Assembly (NCBI GenBank): GCA_023105745.1
Contig: JALGQZ010000005.1
Span: 64,222,019-64,286,018 of the forward strand
Direction of reading: 5' to 3'
DNA length: 64,000 bases
From: Austropuccinia psidii
Lineage: Eukaryota; Basidiomycota; Pucciniomycetes; Pucciniales; Sphaerophragmiaceae
Part shown: positions 47,718 to 60,287 of the stretch, piece after piece
How positions within the stretch are numbered: the first letter of the stretch is position 1
Layout: every line of letters begins with the position of its first letter
The notes under the pieces: generated by a model
Told to the model about the DNA's origin: nothing
Databases searched by the model: none
Seen by the model: the letters and a program-made list of their open reading frames with translations, nothing else
Made by a program: the position numbers and the translations under genes

Positions 47718-50700
47718 ATGCTTCAACCCCCCACTGAAGGTGAATTTCAGACCCTTGAGCTTCTTTGGCAACATGTGCATAATGTTTCCAGGGCTCAGGG
47801 GTATGCTGTGTCCACCTTGAGGTCCAATATGACCCACAACCAAATTGAAATATGTTGCGACAGGTCTGGCACCCCAAATCCCAACAAAAGCCCCTCCAAA
47901 ACAGTCACCTCAAGAAAGCTTGACTGTCCTTTTAGACTTTATGCCAGGAAATATGCCAAGAGTACCACTTGGACTCTTAAAGTCAAAAAATCTGGACATA
48001 GCCATGATGCCACTGAAAATATCATGGCACATCCTGCTTTCAGGAAATTCAATGAGCAAGAAATATCCCAAATTGCTCAAATGTCTGAATCACTCCTCAT
48101 GCCAAGGCAAATTCAGGCCAGTTTATGCAGCCAGAGGGAGTCTGACAGGCCTGTAATCCTTAAAGACATTTATAACCAATTCAAGAAAATCAAGAAAGAC
48201 AAACTGCAAGGCAGAAGGCCCATTGATGCTCTTATTGACACTCTCAAACAAGAGAATTTTGTTTGGTCCTCTGCAAGGGATTCTGAGGGACACATTACCT
48301 CCTTGTTTTTTACTCACCCCCTGGCCATAAAACTTCTTCATGGCTTTCCTCATGTCATTCTTATGGATTTTACTTATAAAACCAATAAGTACAAAATGCC
48401 CCTTTTTCATATTGTTGGATTCAGCTCAACAAATAAGACCTTTTCTGGGGCTTTTTGTTTGATGAAGAATGAAAATGAAACTTCATATACTTGGGCATTA
48501 AATCAATACATTGAAAAGGTCCTCAACAACAACAATATTGTTCCCCCTCCAGTCATTGTTATTGACAGGGATCTGGCCTTGAAAAACTCTACTAAGAAGC
48601 TCTTCCCAGACTACAAAGTCATGCTATGCATTTGGCACATCAACAAGGATGTATCTGCTCATTGCATGAAGAAAATTGGTCATGGAACTGATTTTGAAAA
48701 TTTTATGGGCCTTTGGAATCAAGTAATATACTTCTTCACTTTATTTCATTTTATTTCACTTTTTTTCTTATTATTGTCTTTATTAATGACTTTGGGATTC
48801 TTTTCTCAGCTTATGTATTCACCCACTGAAAGGTCTTTCAAAGACAACTGGAAGAAGCTTCAAAAGCAAGTTAAAAATGCTGAGGTCTTGCAGTATTTGG
48901 ACAATACCTGGCTTCCTTTAAAGGAGTATTATGTGCCAGCCTGGACCAACCACCATTGCCACCTGGGTGTGGGATCCACCTCCAGAGTTGAAGGTGCCCA
49001 TGCCATGGTTAAAATTTGGCTACAAAAGTCCACTGGTACTCTCCTGGAGGTAGTCAGGGCACTCCACATGGCATTCAGAAAACAATTTATAGAAATTATC
49101 AACAGAATCTCCAAAGAAATGATTGTCCATGTAAAGAATTTTCCTCCACACATCTGTGCCCTCAATGGCAAGGTGTCTCATTATGCTCTTCAGATTGCCA
49201 TTGAAAATTTCAAAAAAAAAATTCCTCCAAATGAAAAATGCACCAGCAAATACAACAATTATAAAGGCATTCCTTGCAAAGACAAGACCCAAAAGGCATT
49301 TGCCAAGCGCCAAAGGCTTGAATTATCAGACTTCCATCCTCAATGGCATTTGAATTTGCCTGTGAGGGTTTTTTAATTTCTTCTTATTATTTTTTTTCTT
49401 ATTAACTGATTTTATTTGTCATATTCTTCTCAGACTGGTTTTCAAGGTGATTATCAAAGTGTTGAAAAATAAAGAAAGAATGAAGCCAAGAAAATATTTG
49501 AAGACATTGGAGAAGACCTGTTTCAAAGACCAATGGCAGAAATCACTCCAATACTCTAGCATTTTCAAGATGTTTTGACTGGAAAAGTCCCATTTGATCA
49601 AATTCCCAAGAGTCAAGAGGATGATCAATATTATGAAGACCCTCTAGAATGCAAGAATATCCGTGGAAGACCCCAAGGAGCCAAGAATAAAAACAAAATA
49701 GAACCTTCAAGATTTGAAATTATTGAAAGTCAATCCAAGAGAAGAGGAAGACCCCCATCAAAAGTGACTAGCACAACAACTTCAAGATCCCAGTCAAATG
49801 TCCCCTCTCCAATTATGGAAGTGGACTCATCTGAAGATTCTGAAGATTCTGAGGACTCATTATCTAAATCCATCAGTTCATCAGATTCACTACTCTCAGC
49901 AACTGAATTAAATAAATAAGAAGTAACCCTTAGAAGGTCAAGGAGATTGGCAATTGGAAGCAAAAAATCACAAAGAAAATCACACAAGCCTGCCACCAGT
50001 TTGAATATCTATGATGCAATTGACTTGACCTGTGAGCATTGTCAAAGCAACTATCACACAAGTGATGAATGCTCCAAGCTGTTTGTGAGTTTCTGATTCT
50101 TTTTAATGTAATTTTATGTTGTTTATTTTGATATTTATTCATTTTTTGAACTTATTTTATCAGATAACTGGCTCAGAAGACTTGCCCAAGTTTATATTGA
50201 AATACACCTTCAAGGCCATCAATGTCCAGGGTGATGGAAACTGTGGCTACAGAACAGTATCCCACTTCATTTACAAGACTCAAGATCAATGGGCTGATGT
50301 CAGAGGTGACTTGGCTGAAGAAATTCAACAAAATCAAGACTTTTATGAAGCCATGAAAACCTTAATTCCCTCAGTATCCTCTTATTTGGGAATAATTGAA
50401 TGGTATGAAGATGTTGGCCAGGCTCCAAAAAGCAAGTGGATGTCCATGCCTGACATGGGAGATCCAATTTCAAATAAGTATAAAAGACCAGTTTTCTTTT
50501 ATTCCACAGCCCAATCTTTTCTTTTTTCCCTTATTTCTGTCCTCCAAATGATCATCCCCCCATTTTCATCTGCTTCTTCAATAGTTGTGCTCATTTTGTT
50601 CCTTTGGACATCATCATTTCTAAAGTTTATCCAGTTCCCCCCATTACTGTGAGCTGGGAGATTCATGCCCAAGCACAAGCCCTGGGGTGGGCTGATAAAT

Positions 50701-50786
50701 TTAAGAAACGCAGAATGTTGTATTTGTCCAATCTTCCTCCCCCCTCTCAGAAACAACCCACTATTTTGGAGGTTGATTCTGATTGA
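47718..50786 (+). pseudogene. MULE transposase with AT-hooks, zinc knuckle and C-terminal OTU protease
   Basis: The gene starts at ATG 47718 (MLQPPTEGEF). Residues 45-97 resemble the FAR1/WRKY-GCM1 zinc-binding DNA-binding domain (CC, C70, HSH at 94-96). The MULE DDE core has Asp217 (ILMDFTYKT), Asp283 (VIVIDRDLAL), the CIWH motif at 304-307 and Glu396 (STSRVEGAHAMVK). Three phase-0 introns are clear: 48723-48809, 49362-49433 and 50085-50163. The later exon encodes GRP-type AT-hooks (IRGRPQGAKN, RRGRPPSK), an acidic Ser/Glu/Asp run and a knuckle CEHCQSNYHTSDEC (C-x2-C-x4-H-x4-C). An OTU cysteine protease follows, with GDGNCGYRT (catalytic Cys codon 50242-50244). In-frame stops at 49470, 49557 and 49917 and a frameshift near 50525 break it; the C-terminal end is readable in the shifted frame (CAHFVPLDIII with a candidate His, then to TGA before 50787). 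Confidence 0.88.
50164..50786 (+). pseudogene. OTU deubiquitinase-like domain fused to the MULE transposase
   Basis: The exon begins right after the 79-bp intron and stays in phase with the zinc-knuckle exon. The catalytic Asp-Gly-x-Cys loop (QGDGNCGYRTVSHFI) is intact. After FFYSTAQSF a one-base shift near 50520-50535 moves the frame; in the new frame the sequence reads NDHPPIFICFFNSCAHFVPL, fitting the OTU region that holds the catalytic His. OTU enzymes cleave ubiquitin linkages; the role inside a transposon is not known to me. Confidence 0.8.
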
Positions 50787-50900
50787 ATGATTTTTGTATA
50801 TACAATTTATGCCAATTATCCCCCTCCTCAGTCATATTTATTGCTTAAATCCCACCTCATTCTCATTTTTTATCAAACATGTGGAGCTTTTGTACTTGAA

Positions 50901-51265
50901 AATAGTCATATTACACACAAGAGAAAAAACAATTAAAAAAAACACTCATTGCGCCTTCACTTGTTGTCCCACCCAAAAAATTTTCCCAATTCATGAGCTT
51001 CTGGTTCTTTATTGTCCAGATTGAACCCTTCAATTTAAAAAAAATGAAGGAAATTCATAAGTGGGAAGTTATTAAATTCACTTTTTAAGAATAGGCATAT
51101 TACAATGACGAGAAAAAACATTTGAAAAAAAAACCCTTTTTGCACCTTCACTTGTCCCACCCAAAAAATTCCCAAAATTATCAGATTCTGGTGCTTTATT
51201 CTTCACATTGAACCCTTCATTTTTAAAAAAAATGGAGGAAATTCATAAGTGGGAAGATTTTAAAC
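50901..51265. repeat. Tandem duplication of ~180 bp near the MULE right end
   Basis: Unit 1 (about 50901-51083) and unit 2 (about 51090-51265) share CATATTACA, GAGAAAAAACA, CCTTCACTTGT, CCCACCCAAAAAATT, TTGAACCCTTCA and AAATTCATAAGTGGGAAG in the same order. No coding capacity. Confidence 0.8.
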
Positions 51266-51440
51266 AAATTTTTGAAAAAAATATGCCATTTTGGCGTATT
51301 GGCCAAATTTGTGAAATTTGGCAAAAAAAAAATTTTTGAAAAAATTTGTGCTTATTGACATACCAAGTCGGGAAAAATATGGCAAAAAAAATTAAAAAAA
51401 TCCTCAAAACTGAGCCTGAGGATTTTTTTTGAAAATTAAG

Positions 51441-51550
51441 GTCCCTTACGTGTTTTTACCAGAAACTTACGTGTTTTTACCATAAATTGGTAAAAACACG
51501 CAAGTTTTTAGTAAAAACATGTAAGGGCTTACGTGTGTTTACCAACACCC
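51441..51550. repeat. Subterminal array of MULE terminal motifs in both orientations
   Basis: CTTACGTGTTTTTACC occurs twice, followed by inverted GGTAAAAACACGCAAG and GTAAAAACATGTAAGG, then the terminal TTACGTGTGTTTACC. At the left end I see only one clear copy. Such arrays are often transposase-binding sites, but that is inference. Confidence 0.8.
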
Positions 51551-54500
51551 TAAACGTTCAGTAGAATTATCATTAGAAATCCTATATTATTCTTGGAAAA
51601 TAACTTATGCTTTGGCCAAAAATCCTGGAATGATTTACTCTACTTCCTTTATCTGAGTCCTCCAATGTGTCTTTCAACCTGAAGAATATGAGGAAGATGT
51701 ATTATCTTCCTACTATTCCAACTATAAATAAATTTTCATGTAATTTTTGGATTCAATACTTTATTATTATTGTGTGCTTACTGATAAAATAGGACAGATA
51801 TTCCATATGATATTAAACTGAAGCCATATAATTAAATCCTCATGAAAGAAGTATCTCAAGGTTAATCAAGTAAATGTGTTCTTACATATTTGATAAGATG
51901 TAGAAACTGTTCTAATTTTATAAATATCTGAAATTGAAAATGCCTTGTCTATTCCTCAACTCCATTTTTTAAAATTTCAATTATAAGAATTTAATGTGGT
52001 ATATGAATAAAAAGGAATGGATCATTGAGATTATGAATTTTAGATTCTAATCAATAAAAAGCAGAGTGAGCCCAATAATGTGTGTTTGAGCCTTTGGTGT
52101 TATTTTGATTTGTAAATGTCAATGTGGAGAGTAAGATTATATATTTTGGATTTCTATCCTGATGTCTTTTTGGTTATATGCTCCTAGGGATTATTATTAA
52201 TATCAGTTCAACTCCAAATTTTGATATTTTTATAGAGTGTGGGATTTAATTTAGAGTTGTGTGAATTGAAGCTGTATTATAAAAAATTCAAAATCATTAT
52301 ATTTCAAGATTAATTATATTTTCTTTTTATTGGTATAAATATAAAGAATGGACATGAAACTTTCATTAAAAAAGTACTTTTATTGCCCTCACAGTTTGTA
52401 TAAGGTGAAAATGTAGAAAGATAGTAATTTTCCGATTTTTGAAGGGAAAAAAGATTGATACTATTGATTATAGATTTATCAGTATATAAAAAAAATCTAC
52501 AAAGATCTATTGGCTTACCAACAATGAAATATCATCTAAAAATACTGAGCAACAAATATTTCAGGCTACAAATGAAATTTCTTTGAGAAATTTCAATGGA
52601 AATTCATGGAGAAGTGTAATTCAAAAACTTAGTACCAGCATTTGGTCTTTAAAATATTTCTTTAATATAAGAGATCCCTAAAAGTGACTTTTAAAATAAA
52701 ATTCAAGACTCCAAAGTGATAGAAGACACTTTAGTTCACTTTTTGAGTGATTCAGTGGTAAGAAGATTTTGAAGAGTTACAAGTTATGATTAAAGTTGTT
52801 TTTCAAACTGCTAATTCTCATGAGCAAAGTGGCTACACCTGACAGCAGGTGTTGCATTTGGAATTTGACATTGGAGATAGATTTAATTTAGGTTAAAGAT
52901 AGGAAAGAAGCTAAATATATAAATAGAATCTTTGGAAGAAACTCAAGCCACATATCCAAGCCACAAAATATCAATTGAGAAAATGACTTGGCTCAATATC
53001 AGTGTTTGGTCAGGATTCTCAAAGCTCAACAATCCAACAATAAATGATGAACAGGTTTATTTTAATTTTCCCTATGTTCAAATATTATTTACTACTTTAT
53101 ATTATTTTCTTTGTAAAACGTTCAACCTCTAGGCATTTGCCTATAGATTTTCACACATATATCACACTTTCAATATGTATTTTCTGTCAATCCCACTCAT
53201 GAGAAAGATACATAATCTTGAAATTGGAACCATTCAAGGTGAAAAGAAGCTCATAATCAATCTTAGAATATCTTTGGGAATGTCTGAATATATACACATT
53301 ATGAAAAATATAGCATACCATTCAACAGTTTTCTCTTATAAAAAGGTGTATTTTGTGAGGCATTATATGCCTTATTTCTACTCTCTCTTAAGATCAAGGG
53401 TTTAATCAGAATTGAAACAAGATTTCAATATTTAGGGTGCATATTAATTTTCAGGAGAGGTCAATCAAAATTTAGTTTATATTTAAAGAATACCACCCCT
53501 ATTTTAGCCCATAAACTTCATTTAAGGAGACCTTTACCCTTATAGCTAGATGAAATAAATATTTAAAGTAGAATATATGGTTTTAATTTTATGATTGAGG
53601 AATTTTCTACTATACTATTCCATGGTGTAAGGTGAAAACTATTTTAATCTTCATATCAGAAAATTGGCTTAATAGATACTCCTGATTCTTGAGGTCTGTG
53701 GAGAATTCAATTTTTATTTATTGATACAAATTGAGCTCAGGTTGGAACATTTCTGTGGAGAAATTATGAGTTCCAAAATAACTATCTTGATTTTATGTGT
53801 TACTCAAATATGTGAGAATCAAGATAATTTGAGTTTCTACTTTGAGGAGATGAAGGTAGTATCTGTGTAAAAAGGTTGAATGAAGATAGGAGAATGCAAG
53901 TTTTTTTTAGAAATTTGAGGAAATATAATCTTCATGTTCCAATATGACCATCCATTATTGTCATGAATTATTGAATAATGTGAAAGAATTTTACTAAGAA
54001 AAACTTCTTACATAATTATTATGATAATATTTACTTTATTCTAAAGTCTTTTTGGACTTTGAATTCAACACACCTAATCTTTAAGAAATTTTTAATGATT
54101 AGGATATATGTAGAGCTCTCCATGAAATAAGAAATTTATTATGTAATATGAAATTGATAGGTTTATATCTTTGATTCTCTTGAAATATTCTTTTTACTTT
54201 ATAACTACTACATAATCAAAACTCACATTATCAGGAGTAATTCAGAAAAGACTTTTTTTAATTTCTCTAAGCTGAAATTTTCTCAAAATTTGCAGGGAAA
54301 GCTTATATGTCATTATCTATCACTTAATTTGAGCTGATATATAGATTGAATACATATTCCAAATAGTTAAAATATTCAGATTTATGAATACCTGAGCCAA
54401 CTCATTTATATTTCTTTGAAACAATCAGACCCCCATACAATATTAAGGAAAAAGAACCTGTATAAATAAGATATTTTAACAAATTTATTTCTAAAAATAT

Positions 54501-55600
54501 ATCTATAGAGCTCCTCTGAGTCTTTTAAATTAATAATTAAGTCAATAAAATCATGAAATCTAAAGGAATGATAAATTTGAACAATCAGATGTTTATGACT
54601 TGGAGGTAAAAAATCATATACACAGCTCTCTCAAGTGCTTGTAAAGTAGAATACAGGAACATTTAGTGGTTTTCTTTGGTATTTATCTTGTTGAAAAAGG
54701 TTAAATTATTGATTAAATTCACATTTTAAAAAGAAAGGTCACAGAAATAAGTTGGACCCTTTCAGCTTGCGCCTTTAGTGGTAAAACTATCACTCCAGAG
54801 CCCTGTCCAATTAGAATCAAAAAATGGTCTTAATCATGTCTCAAGTATTGAATCTTAATTTTGAAGAATTTATCAAGGAATTTATTCATTCAATCTTTTT
54901 TTATGATGGAAATTCATGAACGGTGTATTTCCAGAAATTTGCACACCCATATTTTGATTTTTTTTACAAACAATGAATTGATTATTAAAAAGAATAATGA
55001 ATAATATGCTTTTATCAGTTTAAATATGATGAAAATTTGCAGATATATCTTGTCAAGATAAACAAAAACTCTGTTGAACCTTCACAAGTTGAAAAAATTT
55101 GACAAATCTGAATATTGAAAATATTTGAACAGGCTTCCAGGGAAATCAAGCTTTTTTTTGAGCTAATACTCTTCTATATCGGCGGATAGCTATCAGAGAT
55201 TAAGTGAACTGGCCCTTTATTCTTGAAAAAATTCTAATAATTATCATTTTTATTAGTTTGATCAACATTCTTTTGAGCTTAAAAGCACCAACTGGTCTTT
55301 AAAAAATTATATTATAACTCAAATAATATTCAATTTGATTGTTGAAAGAGAAATTAGAAACAAAAAACCACAAAAAATATCTCAAAAATATTTTCTGTAG
55401 AAAAGAATTTGAATAAAATAAAGAAAATATGTCAAAAGAAGATGGAGAGCAAACTATCAAAATGTGCGGCGAATTTGTTGATATTATTTAAATCATTTTT
55501 TCCATATTTTTTGAATAAAAGAAATAGGAAAAACTGTTTTTTCTGCTAGGCTCAATCAATTTTGATGATTTTTTAATTTTTTGAGTATTTGTAATGCTTT
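51551..55600. other. AT-rich spacer with at most a weak spliced open frame
   Basis: No transposon boundary is evident. At 52932-53405 two open pieces (MTWLNISVWSGFSKLNNPTI.. and FSHIYHTFNMYFLSIPLMRK..) could be joined by an intron-like stretch from GAACAG/GTTTATT to CTCTAG, but there is no recognisable domain, so I do not call a gene. Confidence 0.4.
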
Positions 55601-55731
55601 TTTAGATTGGTGTGTTGTTTTGATGATTTTATCACTTTTTTTTTGTTTTTTTGCTTTTTTCATTTTTTCTTTGTTTTCTTTTCAATATTTTTAATTTTCT
55701 TTAATTTGTTTCTTTAGTTTTCAAAGAAAAC

Positions 55732-55836
55732 TACAGTAGCAGGCTTTGAAAGGTCTGCTACTGTAAAATTATTTACAAGTGTCAACTTTTTTACAGTACC
55801 ATGGCTGTAATGGAACCTACTGTAAATTTGTTGACA
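55732..55836. repeat. Pair of inverted-repeat hairpins after a T-rich tract
   Basis: TACAGTAGCAG (55732-55742) pairs exactly with CTGCTACTGTA (55755-55765). A second hairpin nests TGTCAAC (55780) and TTACAGTA against TACTGTAA and GTTGACA (ending 55836). About 130 bp of T-rich sequence precedes them. This could be a MITE-like end or a folded transcript. Confidence 0.75.
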
Positions 55837-55869
55837 ACCGTTGAAAATCTTATAGTAGAAGCTATTACA

Positions 55870-58849
55870 GTCCTTATACTTTAATTTCTTTTTAAAATTT
55901 GCATTTCTTCCAATTTCAGGGGCTGTAATTCAGAAAGTCCACTAATTCTCTTGTAAACTAAGAAATAATACTCTCAAAAAAGAAAGAGTATGGTATTTTC
56001 TCTTTTCAAAGAGAAAGGTGGGTTTTTGAAATGAACTTGAACCAAATTTTTGAGGATACAAGCAAATCAGAAAATGAAAAAAATCGAAAAAACTTAAGTT
56101 CCATACATTCATATCAATAAAGAAGAAAAAATGGACACATTTTTTATATTTTTCTTCAAAATAACTTCAGTGAAAGGGCTTAAAAAGCCTTCTCATTGTG
56201 CTTCTCAGGTTCCAGAAGCTTACCCATTTTTAAAAAAATATGCAACAATCCCGTTTTATTAGAAGAGGATTAAGCTGAAAAAATCAGATATATATATATA
56301 TATATATATATGCAAGCCATGTTTTGAGATGGGAATATAATGAAAAAAATTAATTTATAAATTATTAATAGGTCATCAATCAATAAAGATAAGAGATTTA
56401 TTCATTTTTATAAACTACCTTTTAGGTCTTTTGGCTTTCAGAAGAATTGAGTTATTTAAATTGAAAATATATTTTTATATTCAATTTTTTATCATAGAGA
56501 GTATTCACTTTAAGATGAAAATATAAATGGAACAAATTTTCATATAATATACTATATACTTGGTCCATCCCATTAAGAAAAAAAGAAAATACTTGAGATT
56601 CTGCAATATTCCAGTAGCTTGTAATAACTGTGAATACTAACAAACATTTAAATTTTGGGTTCAACCTAGTTCACAGGAAGGGTCCAAGCTGTGTCTATCA
56701 GAGGTCCAAATGCAAAACCTGCTGTAAGGTGTAGCCCTTTTTCACATGGTGAATGGGATGGAAATGACTAAATAATGGTGGTTTAAATAATATATCCATT
56801 GATTCAACTATAAGAAACAATTCTGACCTTCAAAGAAGAGATTCTTCGATAGGCTCAAATTTTCCTCCTCCAAATGAAAACGAAAGTTCTCAAATGGAAT
56901 GAAATCTGTATTTGAAAGTGAGAGTCTTATTAAAACATTATTAACCCTTGCTTTGGACCAAACAGGGCTGTCTTTCTCAATTTCATTCCTATAAACCAGC
57001 CACAACTACAGTTATATTTGGTCGTGAGCTATGAAAACCTGAAATACTGTTTGTAGATGCCCTTTAAATGAGTGAAAATGGTTTTGAAATTTTTTAAACT
57101 TAAGCTTAGCTTTAGTCACTTGGAAGAAGATACAACTGATCCATTTTTATAAAAGCCTCATCATAAATGGCGTCTCACATCCTGTGACTCAATTTCAGGT
57201 CATACATAATGAAATTTTGTGTTAATTTCTTCATACCAAGCCTGGTGAAAAGGAGCTTGGGGAATTCTGGAACCCTTTGAGTCATTATTATTCCCCCCTG
57301 AAGATTAATATTTTCTATTTTATCTGATTTGAGCTCCTTGAACTATATTATACATAATAGCTCAAATATTCAATTTGATTTGAAAACTCCAGTAAACACT
57401 TCAATTCTTACTTACTCAGATATAAATTAAGGTTCACTTATTTCATAAACATGCAAATCTCAATCAAAAATTTAAAAGTACTCAAATAACTAACAGATTT
57501 TAAACTACACACTCCAGCTCATTTTTAAACACAAAAAATTATGGTTAAAACCACATAGGGTGTGAAATAAATTTAAGCTTAATTATTTTCAGTTTTCATA
57601 CCAAAAATCCTCAAACCTTAATTTAAGCTTATTTATAGTTGATTGATGGAATTTTTACCAAGAGTTGACCAAAGCTGGAATTTCATCAAGAATCTAATTG
57701 TAAAAAAATTTCATCTCCTTTCATAAGAAAAGAATTATGGAAAAAGTTTACAATTTTTTGTTGAAAAAAGAAAAGGATTTTTGAAATTCCAAATGAAATT
57801 GCATTTTTGTTTAATTTTTGAAAGGAAATTGTTTAATTTTCTTTTTCCTCAAACTTTATTTATTTTTTCAAAATTGAATTTATTTTATTAACTTGAAATT
57901 ATAATTTTAAGGAATAATAAATCTTATTTCATTAGAATTCTGTGTTTTTTGTCTTTTGGATATATTAAAATAACTCTAAGGCTCACAGTGAATCTAAGCT
58001 GTGAATTCTCATGTGATTTGTTTTGTAATATTTTTGTTTATATTAAGATTCCTTAGTAATGTGCTATTGTAAATATAAATGTTTCTGTATTCTTGATCTT
58101 CTTCATTTAACGTATTCTGCATAACCTGTAGTCACCAAAAACCTTGAGCTGTAAAATTGGCTTAGAAGAGCTGTTTTAGTATTTTTTTAAAATATTTTTC
58201 ATTATCATCATGATCATTTATAGTTGACATTTCTTTATTCAGAGAAGAATGCACGCAAATATAAATATCTGGTCTTGAAAGGAGAGGTTCTGTAATTCCT
58301 TCCACTTATTTGGTGAGATTAAACAGGATATTTTGGTATGGAGTACCATGGAAGAAATGTCTTTAATTAGGATTATTTTTTAATAATAAAATCTGTAACA
58401 TGTTGTGTAAATCCTTTAGGTGTGAGGTTTGATAAAGATATTCTTTTGAGGGGAATTAAAGGTAACCAGTTTCTAATTTCTAAATATCCTTGTAAGACAG
58501 GGTGCTAAGGCTTATGAGCTTTCCATCTGAAAATAATAAACCCTCTCTTTATAGAGGTTAAAAATGAATTATTGAGGTATTGGACTTACAGCTAGAGAAT
58601 GATTTACATATTCTCTAGCTGAACTACTCACAAATCATATAAATAACTTACAAAGGTGAAGTATGGAAAAAATTGCTCAGTAATGCTATATGACAATTTA
58701 TCATTATGATTGAAGTGTTTCTTCAATATTAATAAGACATAATTGTATAGATTTAAAATACTCAGAAAAAAATTTCATAATATCTTTATTGAAGGTAATA
58801 ATTTTAATCATAAGGATAAATTTGATATTACAAGACTTGGAGATAGTAT
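55870..58849. other. AT-rich spacer with a dinucleotide run
   Basis: An (AT)n run of about 12 repeats lies at 56288-56311. Open frames at 56452-56664 and 56808-57005 (minus) have no recognisable domain. Nothing else is called. Confidence 0.5.
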
Positions 58850-60287
58850 TGTCAGCTTGTGACTCAAAACCAGAGCACAAGCATGACAGCCAAAATACCA
58901 TAAACCAATGGTATAGCCAAGATACCACCAAAACATGGAGCTGAGACAAATTAGCTCAAAAGGTATCAAACGAAAGGGGAAACTCACCCCTTTTCAAATA
59001 TAGAAGTACCATCATCATAGGACAAAGAATAACAAAGTTATTCCTGCTCAAAGCTGTTGCTGAGCATAAACCTTAATTTTCACCTCTCATCTGAAATACA
59101 GAGTAAGAGGCTTAACCCCATCAAATGGCTATGCAAAATGAAGCTCTAAGTCAGGGCTATCCAATGGTATCAGTCAAACTGAGCTAGCACCAGTATTACA
59201 GAAGTTATGGTCAAATTCAGGCCAAGTAAGGGTGAACAAAATATTCACCTCACATCTAACTTCTACAGTTTTAGTGTGAGATACCTAAAGTGGGGTCTTT
59301 TTGGAAATAGCGCAATCAGGGGTATCTGATGGTGTCATCCATTTCCTCATATCTCAACTATAACAAAAGGTATGATGCAAACAAGCCCAATACAGCTTTT
59401 GCCTAAAACACGCATATGTACAAAGTATCTTGCACATGGGATAACTTTGCCATATTTAATGAAAACCATAACAAATAAGGTACCATTGTGTAGAAAACAT
59501 TCAGGGCTACACACCGAACCAATTTTGAGGTTGATATATCAAGAACTGACAAAGGTATGGCTGTTTTGAGGTCAAACTCCCACATCCTGGGCAATACAGC
59601 CTTACCATGGGATAATATCCCATAACCATGATGATTAGGTGTCAAAAGGACAAAGAATCATGTTTATACTTCAATAACTCATAATTCAGTCAATAATGGG
59701 GTCCCATACACTTTCTGTACAGCATTCTACGCGTCATACATGTCAGAAGAAGGCTATGTGGTCCCCAGATGAAACCTTTCACCCTGTATTGGTGAAAACT
59801 GCCCAGATGTGGTTTAAAAACCACATCTGAGCCCAATACAGGCTATACAGGCCTTTGCAAACCACAAGCCTGTCTCAGAGAGTGAAAAAATCTTCACTTC
59901 CTTTATGTGGAAAGGTCTAGCAGCCTTTCCACCCCATTTCAGGATAAAAGGAGGGCTTTTCACAGCCAGAAAAGCTTTCCACATCCTGCTCTTGAATTCC
60001 TATGTATTGCAACTGTAAAAAACAATTATACCCTTGGAAAATAAACAGGGATAACTATAACATTAATTATTGTAGTCTTCATTATTGTCATCCAACAGGT
60101 AAAGCTTCACCCAGGGCTTTCAATAGCGCTCACCACCACTATTTTATAGTAGTAAAGCCCTTTAAATATTATTATAAACCCTTATTATCAACCAATACCT
60201 TTATTTTTAATCTTTTATCACGTGTCACAGTCACAGTTAAAGTTGTGAATAGCCTAATTACTACTTCTACATAGAATCAACCTGACA
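58850..60287 (+). mobile_element. Alpha-family solo LTR, best preserved copy (C)
   Basis: The copy starts TGTCAG and ends CTGACA, a perfect 6-bp terminal inverted repeat, and is flanked on both sides by AGTAT (58845-58849 and 60288-60292). Length is 1438 bp. No internal region or partner LTR is present, so it is a solo LTR left by recombination. A TATA-like ATAAAAGG lies at 59944-59951. A long cruciform-forming region lies at 59783-59842. It is richer in G+C than its decayed relatives, implying a more recent insertion. Confidence 0.9.
59783..59842. repeat. Nested inverted repeat inside the alpha LTR
   Basis: Outer arms are CCTGTATTGG (59783-59792) and CCAATACAGG (59833-59842), both perfect. 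The inner stem AGATGTGGTTT (59805-59815) pairs with AAACCACATCT (59818-59828) across a 2-base loop. It lies about 100 bp upstream of the TATA-like box, where LTR regulatory sites are expected. Confidence 0.85.

Larger units (their letters stand above)
47206..51550 (+). mobile_element. Mutator-like DNA transposon (MULE) with terminal inverted repeats
   Basis: The left end GGGTATTGGTAAAAACACGT pairs with the right end, which read inward is GGGTGTTGGTAAACACACGT (18 of 20). The enclosed 4.3 kb carries one spliced transposase-OTU gene on +. No 8-11 bp target duplication is visible at these ends, so the true ends may differ by a few bases or the flanks have decayed. Extra copies of the terminal motif lie inside the right end. 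Confidence 0.85.

Noticed and set aside
47197..51560. Target site duplication for the MULE
   Set aside because: The flanks ATAAAATAT and TAAACGTTC do not match at any nearby offset I tried.
59372..59569. Small ORFs inside the alpha LTR copy C
   Set aside because: They are not kept open in copies A and B, and LTRs are normally non-coding.
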